DNA of 64,000 nt from Paenibacillus pinihumi DSM 23905 = JCM 16419 (lineage in GTDB: Bacteria; Bacillota; Bacilli; Paenibacillales; Paenibacillaceae). The notes under the pieces were generated by a model that made no database searches, was not told where the DNA came from, and saw only the letters and a list, made by a program, of their open reading frames with translations. How positions within the stretch are numbered: the first letter of the stretch is position 1; every line of letters starts with the position of its first letter. The DNA is taken from the NCBI RefSeq assembly GCF_000422505.1, contig NZ_AULX01000026.1, positions 62,001 through 126,000 of the forward strand, given 5' to 3'. The position numbers and the translations under genes are program-made. Below, piece after piece: positions 9,104 through 17,873 of the stretch.

Positions 9104-9925
9104 TTACTGAGCCGCATCCTTGCCAGGCTCCACAACAATCAGCTGTACCGGGGCTTGAGCCGGAATGCTCTTGGTTGTAGCCGGACCATAGTAAGCTTTA
9201 ACCTTTGTTCCAGCCTTGAGGTCCTCAGGCTTGACTCGCTCGCCATTGGCTTTCACAATTACGGTATCTGCGTCCGCATTCAGCAGCAGGCCTTGGGCGT
9301 CAGTCTCAGGGCCGAGAAGAACCTGCCAGCCGTGATCTGTTTTCGTTACCTTGGTCACCGCATCTTCCCTGATCAGACGATCGGTGCTGATCACAAGCTT
9401 GGCTGCGCCGGATTGCCCCGGATAGCTCATCGCAACAATCGGACCGTAGTCTGCTTTCAGTGCGGTGCCTTCCTTAATGTCAGCAATCGTCTTGGCAACG
9501 CCATCCTCATTCACGATTACCGTATCTTTATCCACCCCAAGAATCATCCATCCGGCTCCGTCACCACGTACTTCAAGACGTGTAATGCCGTTGGCCTCTG
9601 TCTTGGAGACGACCACGCCATTCATTTGAATGTGCTGATTCTCCTCTTCCACTGGCGGTTGTTCATGTTTGGTTTGCAGCTGAATTTGCTTGCCTGCTGC
9701 ATTTACCTCATAGCCGAGAACACCTCCGGCGTCACGTACAGGCAAATAAGCTTTGCCATCAATATATACAGGCTGTAATGTTGTCTGTTCACCATTTACG
9801 ACAATTTTAATATCCGAGCGCAGCAGGCCGCTCACCTTTTCAACCAGCCCGGAGGCTCCGGTTACGGCTGTAGCTCCCAGAACACCGACGGCTGTAAGTA
9901 TAACTAATGCTTTTTTATGCTTCAT
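9104..9925 (-). CDS. Secreted stalk-domain (copper amine oxidase N-like) protein
   Basis: A 273-residue exported protein of unknown role. It starts with a basic hydrophobic signal-type segment (MKHKKALVILTAVGVLGA), followed by a copper-amine-oxidase N-terminal/stalk repeat ('IVVNGEQTTLQPVYIDGKAYLPVRDAG', split here as two adjoining parts near residues 40-65), common in cell-surface proteins of Paenibacillus. The rest consists of two similar segments of about 90 residues, each ending in 'KADYGPIVAMS'-like or 'KAYYGPATTKS'-like strings, so it has an internal duplication. ATG at 9925 is chosen for its Shine-Dalgarno (aagggag). An ECF-type promoter lies 46 bp upstream. Confidence 0.75.
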   Translation of the reverse strand: MKHKKALVILTAVGVLGATAVTGASGLVEKVSGLLRSDIKIVVNGEQTTLQPVYIDGKAYLPVRDAGGVLGYEVNAAGKQIQLQTKHEQPPVEEENQHIQMNGVVVSKTEANGITRLEVRGDGAGWMILGVDKDTVIVNEDGVAKTIADIKEGTALKADYGPIVAMSYPGQSGAAKLVISTDRLIREDAVTKVTKTDHGWQVLLGPETDAQGLLLNADADTVIVKANGERVKPEDLKAGTKVKAYYGPATTKSIPAQAPVQLIVVEPGKDAAQ

Positions 9926-9971
9926 GTCTAAAGCACTCCCTTCTTGGTTGTGTTGCGAGATCATATACCCT

Positions 9972-9998
9972 GACGGTAATATGGGCCGAAAGGTTGCA
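9972..9998 (-). promoter_or_regulatory. ECF-sigma promoter of the stalk-domain gene
   Basis: On the minus strand TGCAAC (9998-9993) and CGTC (9975-9972) are separated by 17 bp, the pattern of extracytoplasmic-function sigma promoters (AAC -35 core, CGTC -10). The same elements precede the sigma factor gene at 22923 and the gene at 12450. Confidence 0.6.
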
Positions 9999-10127
9999 CT
10001 TTAGCCATAAACAAGGCAAAGCGGGCCGGCTTACCTCAGGTTCCTATGAGTTACATACCCGGGTAAACGCCCTATGAATCAAAGTTTTCCTGCCAAACGG
10101 GCACCGTCCCAGAACCAGTGAAGGCAG

Positions 10128-11195
10128 CTAAGAAATTTTGTGTACGGTACGGCTTGCCTTTTCATAGAACAATGGCTTGTCATGATTGAAGAGGCGGATT
10201 AGAACATGAATGGTGAACCACACATCAACTGCAAATACCAGAAGATGAACGATAGGCGCGGTTGTCATACTGCTGCCAAGCAATGAAATGTTTATCCCGC
10301 CAAGCCCGAGATAGAGCAAGCCATTGCGAATAACCAGTTCCCGCAAGGTTGCCGGCTGCTCCTGGCCGCTAATGCGGATTCTTACGACAAGCTTGCCCGG
10401 CGTCATCCCTTTCATAGCATAGGGCAGCACGATGAAATACAGTGCCGTAAGTACAAAATACGCTGCTGGCAAATGAATCAGATTGGCAGCTACGATTAGA
10501 GGGAACAGCAGCATCCAATCAAGCATCAGGGCGATGGCGCGCCGTGTATAGCTGACTCTCTTCGTGGAGAGATCGACATTTTGGTCAAGCTGGTCAATCC
10601 GCGGCAGGATAGCGGAAATCCATGCGGCAAGCACGAATCCGATCATGCCGCCAAGTGTATTCAACATCAGATCATCCACATCAAACAGCCGGTAAGGATA
10701 ATCAAAGAAACCGTACAGGGCGGTTACCTGAGTAATCTCGAAGAACAGGGAGAGACTGAAGGAGGCCACCAGGCAAGTGATCCACCGGGTACGGAAATAA
10801 TAGCGCATGAACATGCCAAACGGAATAACAAGGGCGATATTAAGCGCAACCTGCCAGAATGCCCGTTCTTGAAAAAGCCGCCAGTAGGTCGAAGGCTCAC
10901 TCGGGACAATACGGGTTTCACGCATAATATCCTCAATGAAGTGAAATGGAATCCATTGCATATAAGATTCGACATTGGGCGGGGCATTATGCCGTGTAGA
11001 CGGCAGCGGCAGAATGACCAGATATAGAGCGTTCATTAAATAAAGCAAAAATAAATATAGCATCCATGCCCGCAGCTTGTTAATATAACCGTGCCTTCGA
11101 TACTGCACAATAAGAAACGGGAGCGTAAACAGCATCGCAGCCACCGGGAAGGTCAGAAAAGCATACGAGATCGGATACAAATAAAACTTAAACAT
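10128..11195 (-). CDS. VanZ-RDD fusion membrane protein
   Basis: A 355-residue polytopic protein. The N-terminal half is a VanZ-like domain ('NIALVIPFGMF', 'FEITQVTAL', 'FDVDDLMLNTLGGMIGF'), the family of the teicoplanin-resistance protein VanZ. The C-terminal half is an RDD domain ('RRAIALMLDWMLLFP', 'GMTPGKLVVRIRI'). The combination is found in Bacillota but its role is not known; cell-envelope stress or lipid-related functions are plausible. ATG at 11195 is preferred over one five codons upstream because gcaggtg precedes it. No partner gene is co-transcribed. Confidence 0.75.
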   Translation of the reverse strand: MFKFYLYPISYAFLTFPVAAMLFTLPFLIVQYRRHGYINKLRAWMLYLFLLYLMNALYLVILPLPSTRHNAPPNVESYMQWIPFHFIEDIMRETRIVPSEPSTYWRLFQERAFWQVALNIALVIPFGMFMRYYFRTRWITCLVASFSLSLFFEITQVTALYGFFDYPYRLFDVDDLMLNTLGGMIGFVLAAWISAILPRIDQLDQNVDLSTKRVSYTRRAIALMLDWMLLFPLIVAANLIHLPAAYFVLTALYFIVLPYAMKGMTPGKLVVRIRISGQEQPATLRELVIRNGLLYLGLGGINISLLGSSMTTAPIVHLLVFAVDVWFTIHVLIRLFNHDKPLFYEKASRTVHKIS

Positions 11196-11319
11196 TACAG
11201 CACCTGCCATACATCATTTTGCAAAACCTTTTCAAATCATACCATACATCAGCATGGTCGTTTTTTAAAAATTCATAACCTTTTCTTTAAAAAACGACTG
11301 AAAATTCCTTTATTCGGGC

Positions 11320-11350
11320 AAAAAAATGCCGCCAGCATTACGGCTGGCGG
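11320..11350 (-). terminator. Terminator of the DUF3298/stalk-domain gene
   Basis: On the minus strand CCGCCAGC pairs with GCTGGCGG around a six-base loop, then CA and a T7 run. It lies 14 bp after the stop of the gene ending at 11365. Confidence 0.85.
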
Positions 11351-11364
11351 AGGATAAACACATC

Positions 11365-12450
11365 TTAAAACTTGTCCAGCGGAATTGAGAATTCCGGCAT
11401 TCCGAGCGCATAAGGCGTATATTCATACAAGGAGAAGTAGACGATGACAGCATTGCCGCGCAGATAGAAGCGCTGGTCATCACCGATGGAGTCAAACGGC
11501 TCGATCAATTCGTAGCCGCGCTGCTTGATCTGCTTCTTAATCTCCGTATTGATAATCTGCTTGTACGCCGAATTATTTTTGGCAACTTCCTTCAATGTAA
11601 TTTCCTTGCCGGTCTTCAAATCAAAAGTATGGGATTGCATGTCATAGATGCCGTGGGCACCGCCTGTATATTGCGCGACATCAAAATGCATGCTCAGCCT
11701 GTCGTTCTGATTATACGCAATGGTGTAATTGACGCCGTAATACAGCCCGCCGTCTTTAGGGACATCGGCATCCTTAATCTCCTTGTACATATCTTTTCCG
11801 GCCTGCTCATACTTTTCGGCTTCCTTCTCCAGGAAGCTGTTGATTTTATCTTGTGCTTCCGGCTCGCTCATGCCGGTAATTTGCGGATATTGAATGACAA
11901 ATTCCCTGCCCGGCTTAGATTGATCGATACGCTTATTCGTCAAAATCAGCGAATTCTCGATAATCGGTGTAATGGTTACGAGCTGTTCCTTGTTGCTGTA
12001 TCCAATCTCATAGCCCATCTGCTCCAGCAGAAAACGCAGCGGCAGATAAGTGGAGCTGTTCATTTCCACAACCGGCTTGCCGGTAATCTGATGGCCGTTT
12101 ATTTTATATTCCGGGCTCTGATTAACCATGGTCATCGTCTTGGTAGGGCTGCTCACCGTAACCACCTTGGTTTTCTTGTCCCAGGTGGTGGTCAGCCCGA
12201 GCTCATCGCTCAGAAAGCGAAGCCCGACATAAGTGTCGCCGTCCGGGGACAGCCCGCCGGGAACTTGCATGCTTTTACCGTTTACTTTAATGTTCAGCGT
12301 CTTGAATTTAATCGTATAGTCCGATGCTGCATAAGCCTTCGTGTCTGTGATGGGTGTCGCTGCTGCAACGGCACTGAGAACGATTGTGGCAGCTATCGGC
12401 GCAGCAATCCATTTCAACAGCTTCTTTTGCTTTCCTGCTTTGCGGTTCAT
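11365..12450 (-). CDS. Secreted stalk-domain protein with DUF4163/DUF3298 (PdaC/RsiV-like) domain
   Basis: A 361-residue exported protein. A basic signal peptide ends near 'TKAYAAS'. Two copper-amine-oxidase-N repeats follow ('VGLRFLSDELGLTTTWDKKTKVV' split near residues 75-100; 'LPLRFLLEQMGYE' near 135). Residues 165-361 match the DUF4163-DUF3298 pair found in PdaC and RsiV: 'VIQYPQITGMSEPEAQDKIN', 'AQYTGGAHGIYDMQS', 'FDLKTGKEITLKEV'. RsiV is an anti-sigma factor, but here there is no adjoining sigma gene and no cytoplasmic part, so a cell-wall or lysozyme-binding role is more likely. An ECF-type promoter lies upstream. Confidence 0.82.
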   Translation of the reverse strand: MNRKAGKQKKLLKWIAAPIAATIVLSAVAAATPITDTKAYAASDYTIKFKTLNIKVNGKSMQVPGGLSPDGDTYVGLRFLSDELGLTTTWDKKTKVVTVSSPTKTMTMVNQSPEYKINGHQITGKPVVEMNSSTYLPLRFLLEQMGYEIGYSNKEQLVTITPIIENSLILTNKRIDQSKPGREFVIQYPQITGMSEPEAQDKINSFLEKEAEKYEQAGKDMYKEIKDADVPKDGGLYYGVNYTIAYNQNDRLSMHFDVAQYTGGAHGIYDMQSHTFDLKTGKEITLKEVAKNNSAYKQIINTEIKKQIKQRGYELIEPFDSIGDDQRFYLRGNAVIVYFSLYEYTPYALGMPEFSIPLDKF

Positions 12451-12511
12451 CCGTCTGTCACGCTCCTTGTTGTGATCGGGATAGGTTCTATCATGCCTTA
12501 TTGCAAATATA

Positions 12512-12538
12512 GACGAGCTATCCGTTTGGCAAGTTTCA
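12512..12538 (-). promoter_or_regulatory. ECF-sigma promoter of the DUF3298/stalk-domain gene
   Basis: Minus-strand TGAAAC (12538-12533), 17 bp, then CGTC (12515-12512), continuing as CGTCTATA, the same extended -10 as at the sigma factor gene. It is 62 bp before the ATG at 12450. Confidence 0.7.
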
Positions 12539-12623
12539 TCGCGGTTATGATTTCATCATAACGAAAGTTTACCGCAGGAGCAATTTTCCTAGTCAGCAAA
12601 TGAACAACTTTGATGTCAGGCAA

Positions 12624-14534
12624 CTAGATTACTATTTTTTTAAAATAAGCGTTTCTTGCCGCCAGAAAATAAACGGTCTGCATTACCAAATATACAAGGT
12701 AAATGATTCCTGAATAGAGCCAGACCTCAGCAAAAATAACATTGCTCGTCGCCTTCATGGCGAAAGCGGCATGGATTCCGCCGACAAGGCATGGCAAATA
12801 GAACAGGGTGGCAATCTGTGCCGTCACAATCCGGCTCATCTCGCTGCGGGTCAGGCCAATTCGCCGCAATGCCTGTAATTGTTGGCGGTCCTCCTCCAGC
12901 TCGGTGAACAGCTTGAAGAACAGCAGGCTTCCAGAGGCAACGAAGAACAAAATGCTGACGAACACAGCAATAAAGAAAAAGAGGGAGCTGATTTGGCGGA
13001 AGCCTGCATATTCCTTGGACCGGGATACGAAGTCTGTCTTGTGCGCATCGGGAACCTGCTGTGCAATTTTCTCAATGGACTCGGTGGCCTTCTCCCAATT
13101 TTTGAGCTCGAATCCGTAGAAGACATGTTTGCTGCCGTCCGGTACTTGGACTGCCATTTCGGCATATTGCTTGTCATTGACGATGAAAATTGTGGATGTC
13201 TGAACTACAAATCCCTCTAACTGGCCATTCATTTTGAACAGCATGCTTTGACCCTCAAGGGTATAGCTAATTTGTTCACCCGGATGAACAAACTGCCGGT
13301 TCATACCATAGATGGGGTAAAGGAAGCAGGCATGCCCATAAGCAATATCGACAGGTTCGATCTTGTCCATCCGGCTGGCAAGCGCATTATAGTCGCTCTG
13401 GGCAATGACGACAGTATCTACGGTCCTCATCATGGCGGGAACTGTGGCTTTAATCGGAATACCGATGACCTTGGTTTCGTAGCGTATCTCCTCGCCGTTG
13501 TCCTTCAGCATCTGGCGGACAACATCCGGATCAATAACCCGGTGGCTCTCCAGTCCGACCTCATGAATTCCGATTGTTTGCGGATAGCGCTCCAGCATTT
13601 GCGTCTTGGTCCCATTGAGCAGCACATTGAGAAAACCTGAAGATGTAAGCACAACAGCACAAAGTACAGAGACGAGAAACAATACCAGCGCATTGTCTTT
13701 CAACTTGAACATCATTTGCGAGATGATAATCATATTCGTCCTGTTATAATAGAACTTTTTGCTCGACTGCAGCAGCTTGAGAATCACAATACTGGACTGG
13801 GTAAACAGAAAGTAGGTTCCCAGCACGACAAGCCCTGTAATCGGCAGTATCAGGACCAGCATCTGCCGCATATCAAGTGTGTAGGCGAGCCAATAGCCGT
13901 ACCCGATCGTAACCAGTGAGAGCAGCACCAGCCATACCGAGAATTTCGGCAGTCGCTTGGGCTGCCGGGAAGCAATGAGCAGCTCACGGATTTCCAGCTT
14001 TCCGGCCTGATGCATGGAGATGAGTGTGATCAGCAAAAACAGGGTAAAGTAGCCCGCAATTGTAAGCATAATAGCTTCTGCCGGCCAGTAGAAGGAAATC
14101 GGCTGTGCCAACCCGATCAAATCCGAGACCAGCATGAAGAACAGCTTGTTGAACAACAGTCCCAGCCCAATGCCGCTTGCAGTGGAGAACAGGCCGATCA
14201 GCATATTTTCATACATGACCATCTTGCGCAGCTGCCCTTTTGTAAATCCGAACAATGTAAACAGCCCAAATTCCTTTTTCCTTGATTTCAGGAAGGCGGA
14301 GCAGGAGTACAGGACGAAGAAAAAGGAGAAGATCAGAATTATAATTTCACAGGCCACCATGGCAAGCGCTACCGCTTGGCCTCCCATAATCTGTCCGGCA
14401 TGGATGCCGGGGTGGAAAATAACAGAGGCATAGACAAAGAACACCATGACAGAAAAAACACTGCTCAGAAAAAAGGAGATATACTTGTCTTTGTTGCCTA
14501 TGACATTGTTAATGGCGAGCTTGCGAAATGTCAT
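12624..14534 (-). CDS. Bce-type ABC transporter permease (FtsX/MacB family)
   Basis: Large permease of the BceB class, 636 residues with about ten membrane helices and an extracellular domain of roughly 200 residues in the middle ('ERYPQTIGIHEVGLES' onwards). Such proteins work with a cognate ATPase in resistance to, and sensing of, cell-wall-active peptide antibiotics. The start at ATG 14534 is chosen because ggaggaa lies just before it; upstream codons belong to the overlapping ATPase gene. It is the last gene of the RR-HK-ATPase-permease series on this strand. Confidence 0.88.
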   Translation of the reverse strand: MTFRKLAINNVIGNKDKYISFFLSSVFSVMVFFVYASVIFHPGIHAGQIMGGQAVALAMVACEIIILIFSFFFVLYSCSAFLKSRKKEFGLFTLFGFTKGQLRKMVMYENMLIGLFSTASGIGLGLLFNKLFFMLVSDLIGLAQPISFYWPAEAIMLTIAGYFTLFLLITLISMHQAGKLEIRELLIASRQPKRLPKFSVWLVLLSLVTIGYGYWLAYTLDMRQMLVLILPITGLVVLGTYFLFTQSSIVILKLLQSSKKFYYNRTNMIIISQMMFKLKDNALVLFLVSVLCAVVLTSSGFLNVLLNGTKTQMLERYPQTIGIHEVGLESHRVIDPDVVRQMLKDNGEEIRYETKVIGIPIKATVPAMMRTVDTVVIAQSDYNALASRMDKIEPVDIAYGHACFLYPIYGMNRQFVHPGEQISYTLEGQSMLFKMNGQLEGFVVQTSTIFIVNDKQYAEMAVQVPDGSKHVFYGFELKNWEKATESIEKIAQQVPDAHKTDFVSRSKEYAGFRQISSLFFFIAVFVSILFFVASGSLLFFKLFTELEEDRQQLQALRRIGLTRSEMSRIVTAQIATLFYLPCLVGGIHAAFAMKATSNVIFAEVWLYSGIIYLVYLVMQTVYFLAARNAYFKKIVI

Positions 14535-15294
14535 TGAAGCTTCCTCCCAGTACACTGAGCATATCAAGTATTTCCTGAAAGAAGCTGTTCTGATTCGCGC
14601 CACGGCGTATCTCCGAGAACAGCCGGCCGTCCCGGATAAATATAATTCTGCGGCAGTAGCTGGCTGCGAACGGATCATGGGTAACCATCAGAATGGTAGC
14701 CCCCAGCTCCGTATTGAGCTGCTCCAGTGCTTCCATCACATCCTTGGCTGCCTTGGAATCCAGGCTCCCGGTCAGTTCATCGGCGAGCAGAATCGAGGGA
14801 CGGTGAATCATGGCTCTGGCAATGGCGGTACGCTGTTTTTGCCCTCCGGAAATTTCATAGGTCCGCTTGTCCAACAATTCAGTAATCTTGAGCAATCCAG
14901 CGCTTTGAGCCAACCGCTGCTCCAATTCCGCCGGATGCATTTTTTCAAGTACGAGCGGCAGCAGAATATTGTCTCGCACCGACAGGGTATCGAGCAGGTT
15001 GAAATCCTGAAAAATAAATCCGAGCTCCCGCCTTCTGAACAAGGCCAGCTCCTTCTCCCGCAGTGCAGTGGGCTGGGTGCCGTTAATCTCTACGCGGCCG
15101 GAAGTCGGCTTGTCGATTGTAGCTAATATATTCAGCAGAGATGTCTTGCCGCTGCCGGACGGGCCCATAATCCCTACGAATTCTCCTTTGCCCACTTGCA
15201 AATCAATGCCATCAAGTGCGGTATACAGCAGGTTTTTCTTCGTACCGTATACCTTGGAGATGGCTTCCGCTTTTAATACAGGTTGACTTTCCAT
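14509..15294 (-). CDS. Bce-type ABC transporter ATP-binding protein
   Basis: ATPase of the LolD/MacB/BceA family, 261 residues, with Walker A GPSGSGKT, signature ISGGQ and Walker B 'LLADELTGSLD'. The family powers export or target removal of cell-wall antibiotics together with the BceB-like permease whose gene overlaps its 3' end by 26 bp. ATG at 15294 is preferred over an upstream in-frame TTG because ggaggg is correctly spaced before the ATG. Confidence 0.9.
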   Translation of the reverse strand: MESQPVLKAEAISKVYGTKKNLLYTALDGIDLQVGKGEFVGIMGPSGSGKTSLLNILATIDKPTSGRVEINGTQPTALREKELALFRRRELGFIFQDFNLLDTLSVRDNILLPLVLEKMHPAELEQRLAQSAGLLKITELLDKRTYEISGGQKQRTAIARAMIHRPSILLADELTGSLDSKAAKDVMEALEQLNTELGATILMVTHDPFAASYCRRIIFIRDGRLFSEIRRGANQNSFFQEILDMLSVLGGSFNDISQARH

Positions 15295-15344
15295 GATAAG
15301 CTTTCCCTCCAAATCAGGTTGTTGCCGTTTGTATACTCTATCCT

Positions 15345-15358
15345 ACCCTTCGGAGGGT
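15345..15358. promoter_or_regulatory. Short inverted repeat between kinase and ATPase genes
   Basis: ACCCT-TCGG-AGGGT, a perfect five-base inverted repeat, lies 51 bp upstream of the ATPase start in the only real gap of this module. Bce-type response regulators bind in this position, but the sequence does not match the known BceR site, so it could equally be a small hairpin. Confidence 0.25.
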
Positions 15359-15374
15359 GATATAGCCTATCGAT

Positions 15375-16499
15375 TTACCTTGCATTGGCCACTTCTAAGC
15401 TTACAATTTTGTCACCAAGCTTCTCTGACCCGGATAAATGATGGACACTTCGCTCGGTAAAGCGGATCGTTACCGTTGTGCCTTGTCCCTCCTGCGACTG
15501 AATTTGGAGCTGATGGCCTAGTTTCCGGCATACCTCGTACACCAAATACAGGCCGATGCCTGTGGACTCCCGGGTTCTGCGTCCGTTCTCTCCCGTGAAA
15601 AACGGCTCGGTCACGCGGGGAAGATCTTGCTCCGGGATACCAATTCCTTGGTCGGTGATGGACAACAGCGTTTCCCCCGTTTGACGCGCAATATGAATAC
15701 GCAGCTGCTTGCTGCCTTCCTTGGACCTCGAATATTTGATCGCATTGGATAGCAGTTGATTGATGACAAAGGCGAGCCATTTTTCATCCGTCACGACCTC
15801 TGCCTGGTCCCCGGTGAGAGAAGGGTATATATGGGCTTGGATCAGCGTAGTCTTATACCTGTTCACCGCTGTCCGCAACAGCGGGAACAGGTCAACTCTT
15901 GCAGCGCGCACATCATTCTCGAACTGTTCAAGCCTTGCCTCATGAAGGACAAGCTCCAAATAATCCGAAATTCGTCCATTTTCCTCACGAATGCTGTGCA
16001 GCAGTTCAGCGATTGGCTGACTGCCAGGGGGCTGACTGCTCTCCTGTGTAAGCAAATCGATAACCGATACCGGGGTTTTAATCTGGTGTACCCACCTGTT
16101 GGTAAAATGGCGGCGTCTCTCTTCAGCATCCCGGTACTGTTTCAGCAAGTCCTTGTACTTCCCGTACTGCAGCTCCATTGCACGGATGAGAAGCTTCTGC
16201 TCCCGTGTCACCCCCGGCTTGAGCAGAGCCATGGCATCTATCGAATCGCTCTCCAATAGCTCCTGAGCACTGCGGTAGAAGGCGGCCTGCCGGAAATAAT
16301 CAAACAATAGTGCAGCGGCGGCAAAGCATATGGTAAGCAAAAATAAATAGGCGACACTGCTGCTATTATCGGATGTGCCTGCGGGAACAATGCCTAATAC
16401 AGCAACGGTTACAATACATACGGAGCAGGCCAGGAACAGCAGAATATAGATCAGACGGTCGGCAACAAAATGGTATAGCGGGTAGGTTTGCTTCTTCAT
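15375..16499 (-). CDS. Intramembrane-sensing histidine kinase (BceS-like)
   Basis: A 374-residue sensor kinase with two N-terminal helices (about residues 14-36 and 50-68) joined by only about a dozen residues, the hallmark of Bce-type kinases that sense through their ABC transporter. The phospho-acceptor is His138 in 'RWVHQIKTPVSV'. The ATPase domain shows 'NQLLSNAIKYS' (N box), 'DQGIGIPEQDLPRV' (G1) and 'STGIGLYLV' (G2). ATG at 16499 is preferred (gaggtgaggagc before it), though a GTG at 16511 overlapping the regulator stop is possible. Confidence 0.9.
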   Translation of the reverse strand: MKKQTYPLYHFVADRLIYILLFLACSVCIVTVAVLGIVPAGTSDNSSSVAYLFLLTICFAAAALLFDYFRQAAFYRSAQELLESDSIDAMALLKPGVTREQKLLIRAMELQYGKYKDLLKQYRDAEERRRHFTNRWVHQIKTPVSVIDLLTQESSQPPGSQPIAELLHSIREENGRISDYLELVLHEARLEQFENDVRAARVDLFPLLRTAVNRYKTTLIQAHIYPSLTGDQAEVVTDEKWLAFVINQLLSNAIKYSRSKEGSKQLRIHIARQTGETLLSITDQGIGIPEQDLPRVTEPFFTGENGRRTRESTGIGLYLVYEVCRKLGHQLQIQSQEGQGTTVTIRFTERSVHHLSGSEKLGDKIVSLEVANAR

Positions 16500-16507
16500 C
16501 CTGCTCC

Positions 16508-17218
16508 TCACCTCTCTGACCAGACCATGTTCAAACGGTAGCCGCTGCCCCGGACGGTCTCCACAGCATCCAGAATGCCTAGCACTTCCATCTTCCTGCG
16601 CAGCCGGGTGACATTGACGGTAAGTGTGTTATCATCGACAAAATGAACATCATCCCACAGCGCTTCCAAAAGCTGCTCGCGGGATACAATGTTGCCTGCC
16701 CTGCGTGCAAGCATGTCATAGAGCCTGCATTCCTTATGGGTCAGTTCAATTTGCTCATCCTGCCAGCTCAGAAGATTCCGGTTCCGGTCGAGAATGAGTC
16801 CGCTTAGCTCAAACAGGTCGCGATTCTCGGCAGGGAGTGAGTATTCGCCGTAAGCGCGCCGCAGTGAGCCTTTAATCTTGGCCAGGACGACCTCCAGATG
16901 AAAGGGCTTGGCAATATAATCATCCCCGCCATTCTCGATGGCCATCACCTGATCCATCTCTCCTGTGCGGGCGGAAATAAATAGAATGGGGACATTGGAT
17001 ACCTGACGAATTTGCCGGCACCAGTAGTAGCCATCATAACGTGGCAAATTGATATCCAGCAGGACCAGGTCCGGCTTTTCAGCAATAAACTGCTCCTTGA
17101 TCGCAGCAAAATCTTCTACGCGAATGGTCTCATAGCCATATCGCTCCGTATAGTCAGCCAGAATATCAGCAATTTTCTTATCGTCTTCAATGATCATAAT
17201 CCGGTAGCTCACAAACAT
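16508..17218 (-). CDS. OmpR-family response regulator (BceR-like)
   Basis: DNA-binding response regulator, 236 residues. The receiver domain has acidic residues Glu11-Asp12-Asp13, phospho-acceptor Asp55 ('VLLDINLP') and a Lys in 'DDYIAKPF'. The C-terminal winged helix contains 'LTHKECRLYDMLAR' and ends 'VRGSGYRLN'. It is encoded immediately before the kinase gene, so it is expected to control the downstream ABC genes in response to a cell-wall antibiotic. Confidence 0.92.
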   Translation of the reverse strand: MFVSYRIMIIEDDKKIADILADYTERYGYETIRVEDFAAIKEQFIAEKPDLVLLDINLPRYDGYYWCRQIRQVSNVPILFISARTGEMDQVMAIENGGDDYIAKPFHLEVVLAKIKGSLRRAYGEYSLPAENRDLFELSGLILDRNRNLLSWQDEQIELTHKECRLYDMLARRAGNIVSREQLLEALWDDVHFVDDNTLTVNVTRLRRKMEVLGILDAVETVRGSGYRLNMVWSER

Positions 17219-17361
17219 CTCTCCGTTCCCCTAAGCGTAAAAAATGACGCTTCCTTTACGTGGCACATACGATGTATTTTCCGCTTTCAACAATAGAGCG
17301 GGCGATATGTGCTTGTCTGTATCTTATACAACTGCCGGCGGAATGGGAAGGGGAAGAGGGA

Positions 17362-17667
17362 CTATCGGCTGCGGACACGCCGGGATTTGGATAGCTTGGG
17401 GCGGGACTGTGGGGGCTGCTTGCGCACCCACTTGAGGAAGGGGGCAATTGACGGATCGCTACGCAGTGCGGCAAGAGATGTCAACTCAAGGGTGATTAAA
17501 TCATCATTCGTATAAAGGGCATGAATTTGGCGATGACATGCGGAGCACAGCTTGGCCGTAGGCAGGGATGAACCGCCCTTTTCACGGGGTGTAAGATGGT
17601 GGACGGTTGTCTGTACGCCGCTTCGTCCGCACAACTCACAGCTTGCCTGCTCATCCGATTTGGACAT
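17362..17667 (-). CDS. Small HNH-family nuclease-like protein
   Basis: A 101-residue protein with two zinc-type cysteine pairs ('CELCG' and 'CSACHRQIH') framing 'TVHHLTPREKGG', the pattern of HNH endonucleases. Both the catalytic-type His of 'VHHL' and the last His of 'CHRQIH' are present. The C-terminus is strongly basic. ATG at 17667 is preferred over one 16 codons upstream because a near-perfect Shine-Dalgarno (aaaggaggt) stands eight bases before it. Similar small HNH proteins are common in Bacillota, with unknown role. Confidence 0.75.
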   Translation of the reverse strand: MSKSDEQASCELCGRSGVQTTVHHLTPREKGGSSLPTAKLCSACHRQIHALYTNDDLITLELTSLAALRSDPSIAPFLKWVRKQPPQSRPKLSKSRRVRSR

Positions 17668-17794
17668 GCGTGCGGGACCTCCTTTAACATTAGCGATAGT
17701 GCCAACAGGCGACAATAGCAGCTATTGTTTTCACCTGTCATTAAAAGTATGGGGCAAAATGTGCGGGTTCATAAGCAAAATTTCGAGGCCAGGT

Positions 17795-17839
17795 AAAAAA
17801 ACAAAAAACGTGTCCGGCAGGGAATGCCGGGACACGTTT
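17795..17839 (-). terminator. Terminator of the chemoreceptor gene
   Basis: On the minus strand AAACGTGTCC(C)GGCA pairs with TGCCGGACACGTTT around a short loop, followed by a long T-rich run. It lies 35 bp after the chemoreceptor stop codon. Confidence 0.88.
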
Positions 17840-17873
17840 ACAATCATTTATATCTTCAGAACCGGAAGCAGGT

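Noticed and set aside
9960-10080. Possible riboswitch upstream of the stalk-domain gene (GGCAAAGC and CGAAAGG strings)
   Set aside because: The strings occur on the strand opposite to the gene and not in the order of a GEMM aptamer; the ECF promoter explains the useful part.
11365-12450. RsiV-type anti-sigma factor
   Set aside because: The C-terminal domains match RsiV, but there is a cleavable-type signal peptide, no cytoplasmic anti-sigma part and no neighbouring sigma gene; a secreted stalk protein fits better.
12624-14678. Longer form of the Bce-type permease beginning at 14678
   Set aside because: The first 48 codons lie within the ATPase gene in another frame and have no ribosome-binding site; ATG 14534 does.
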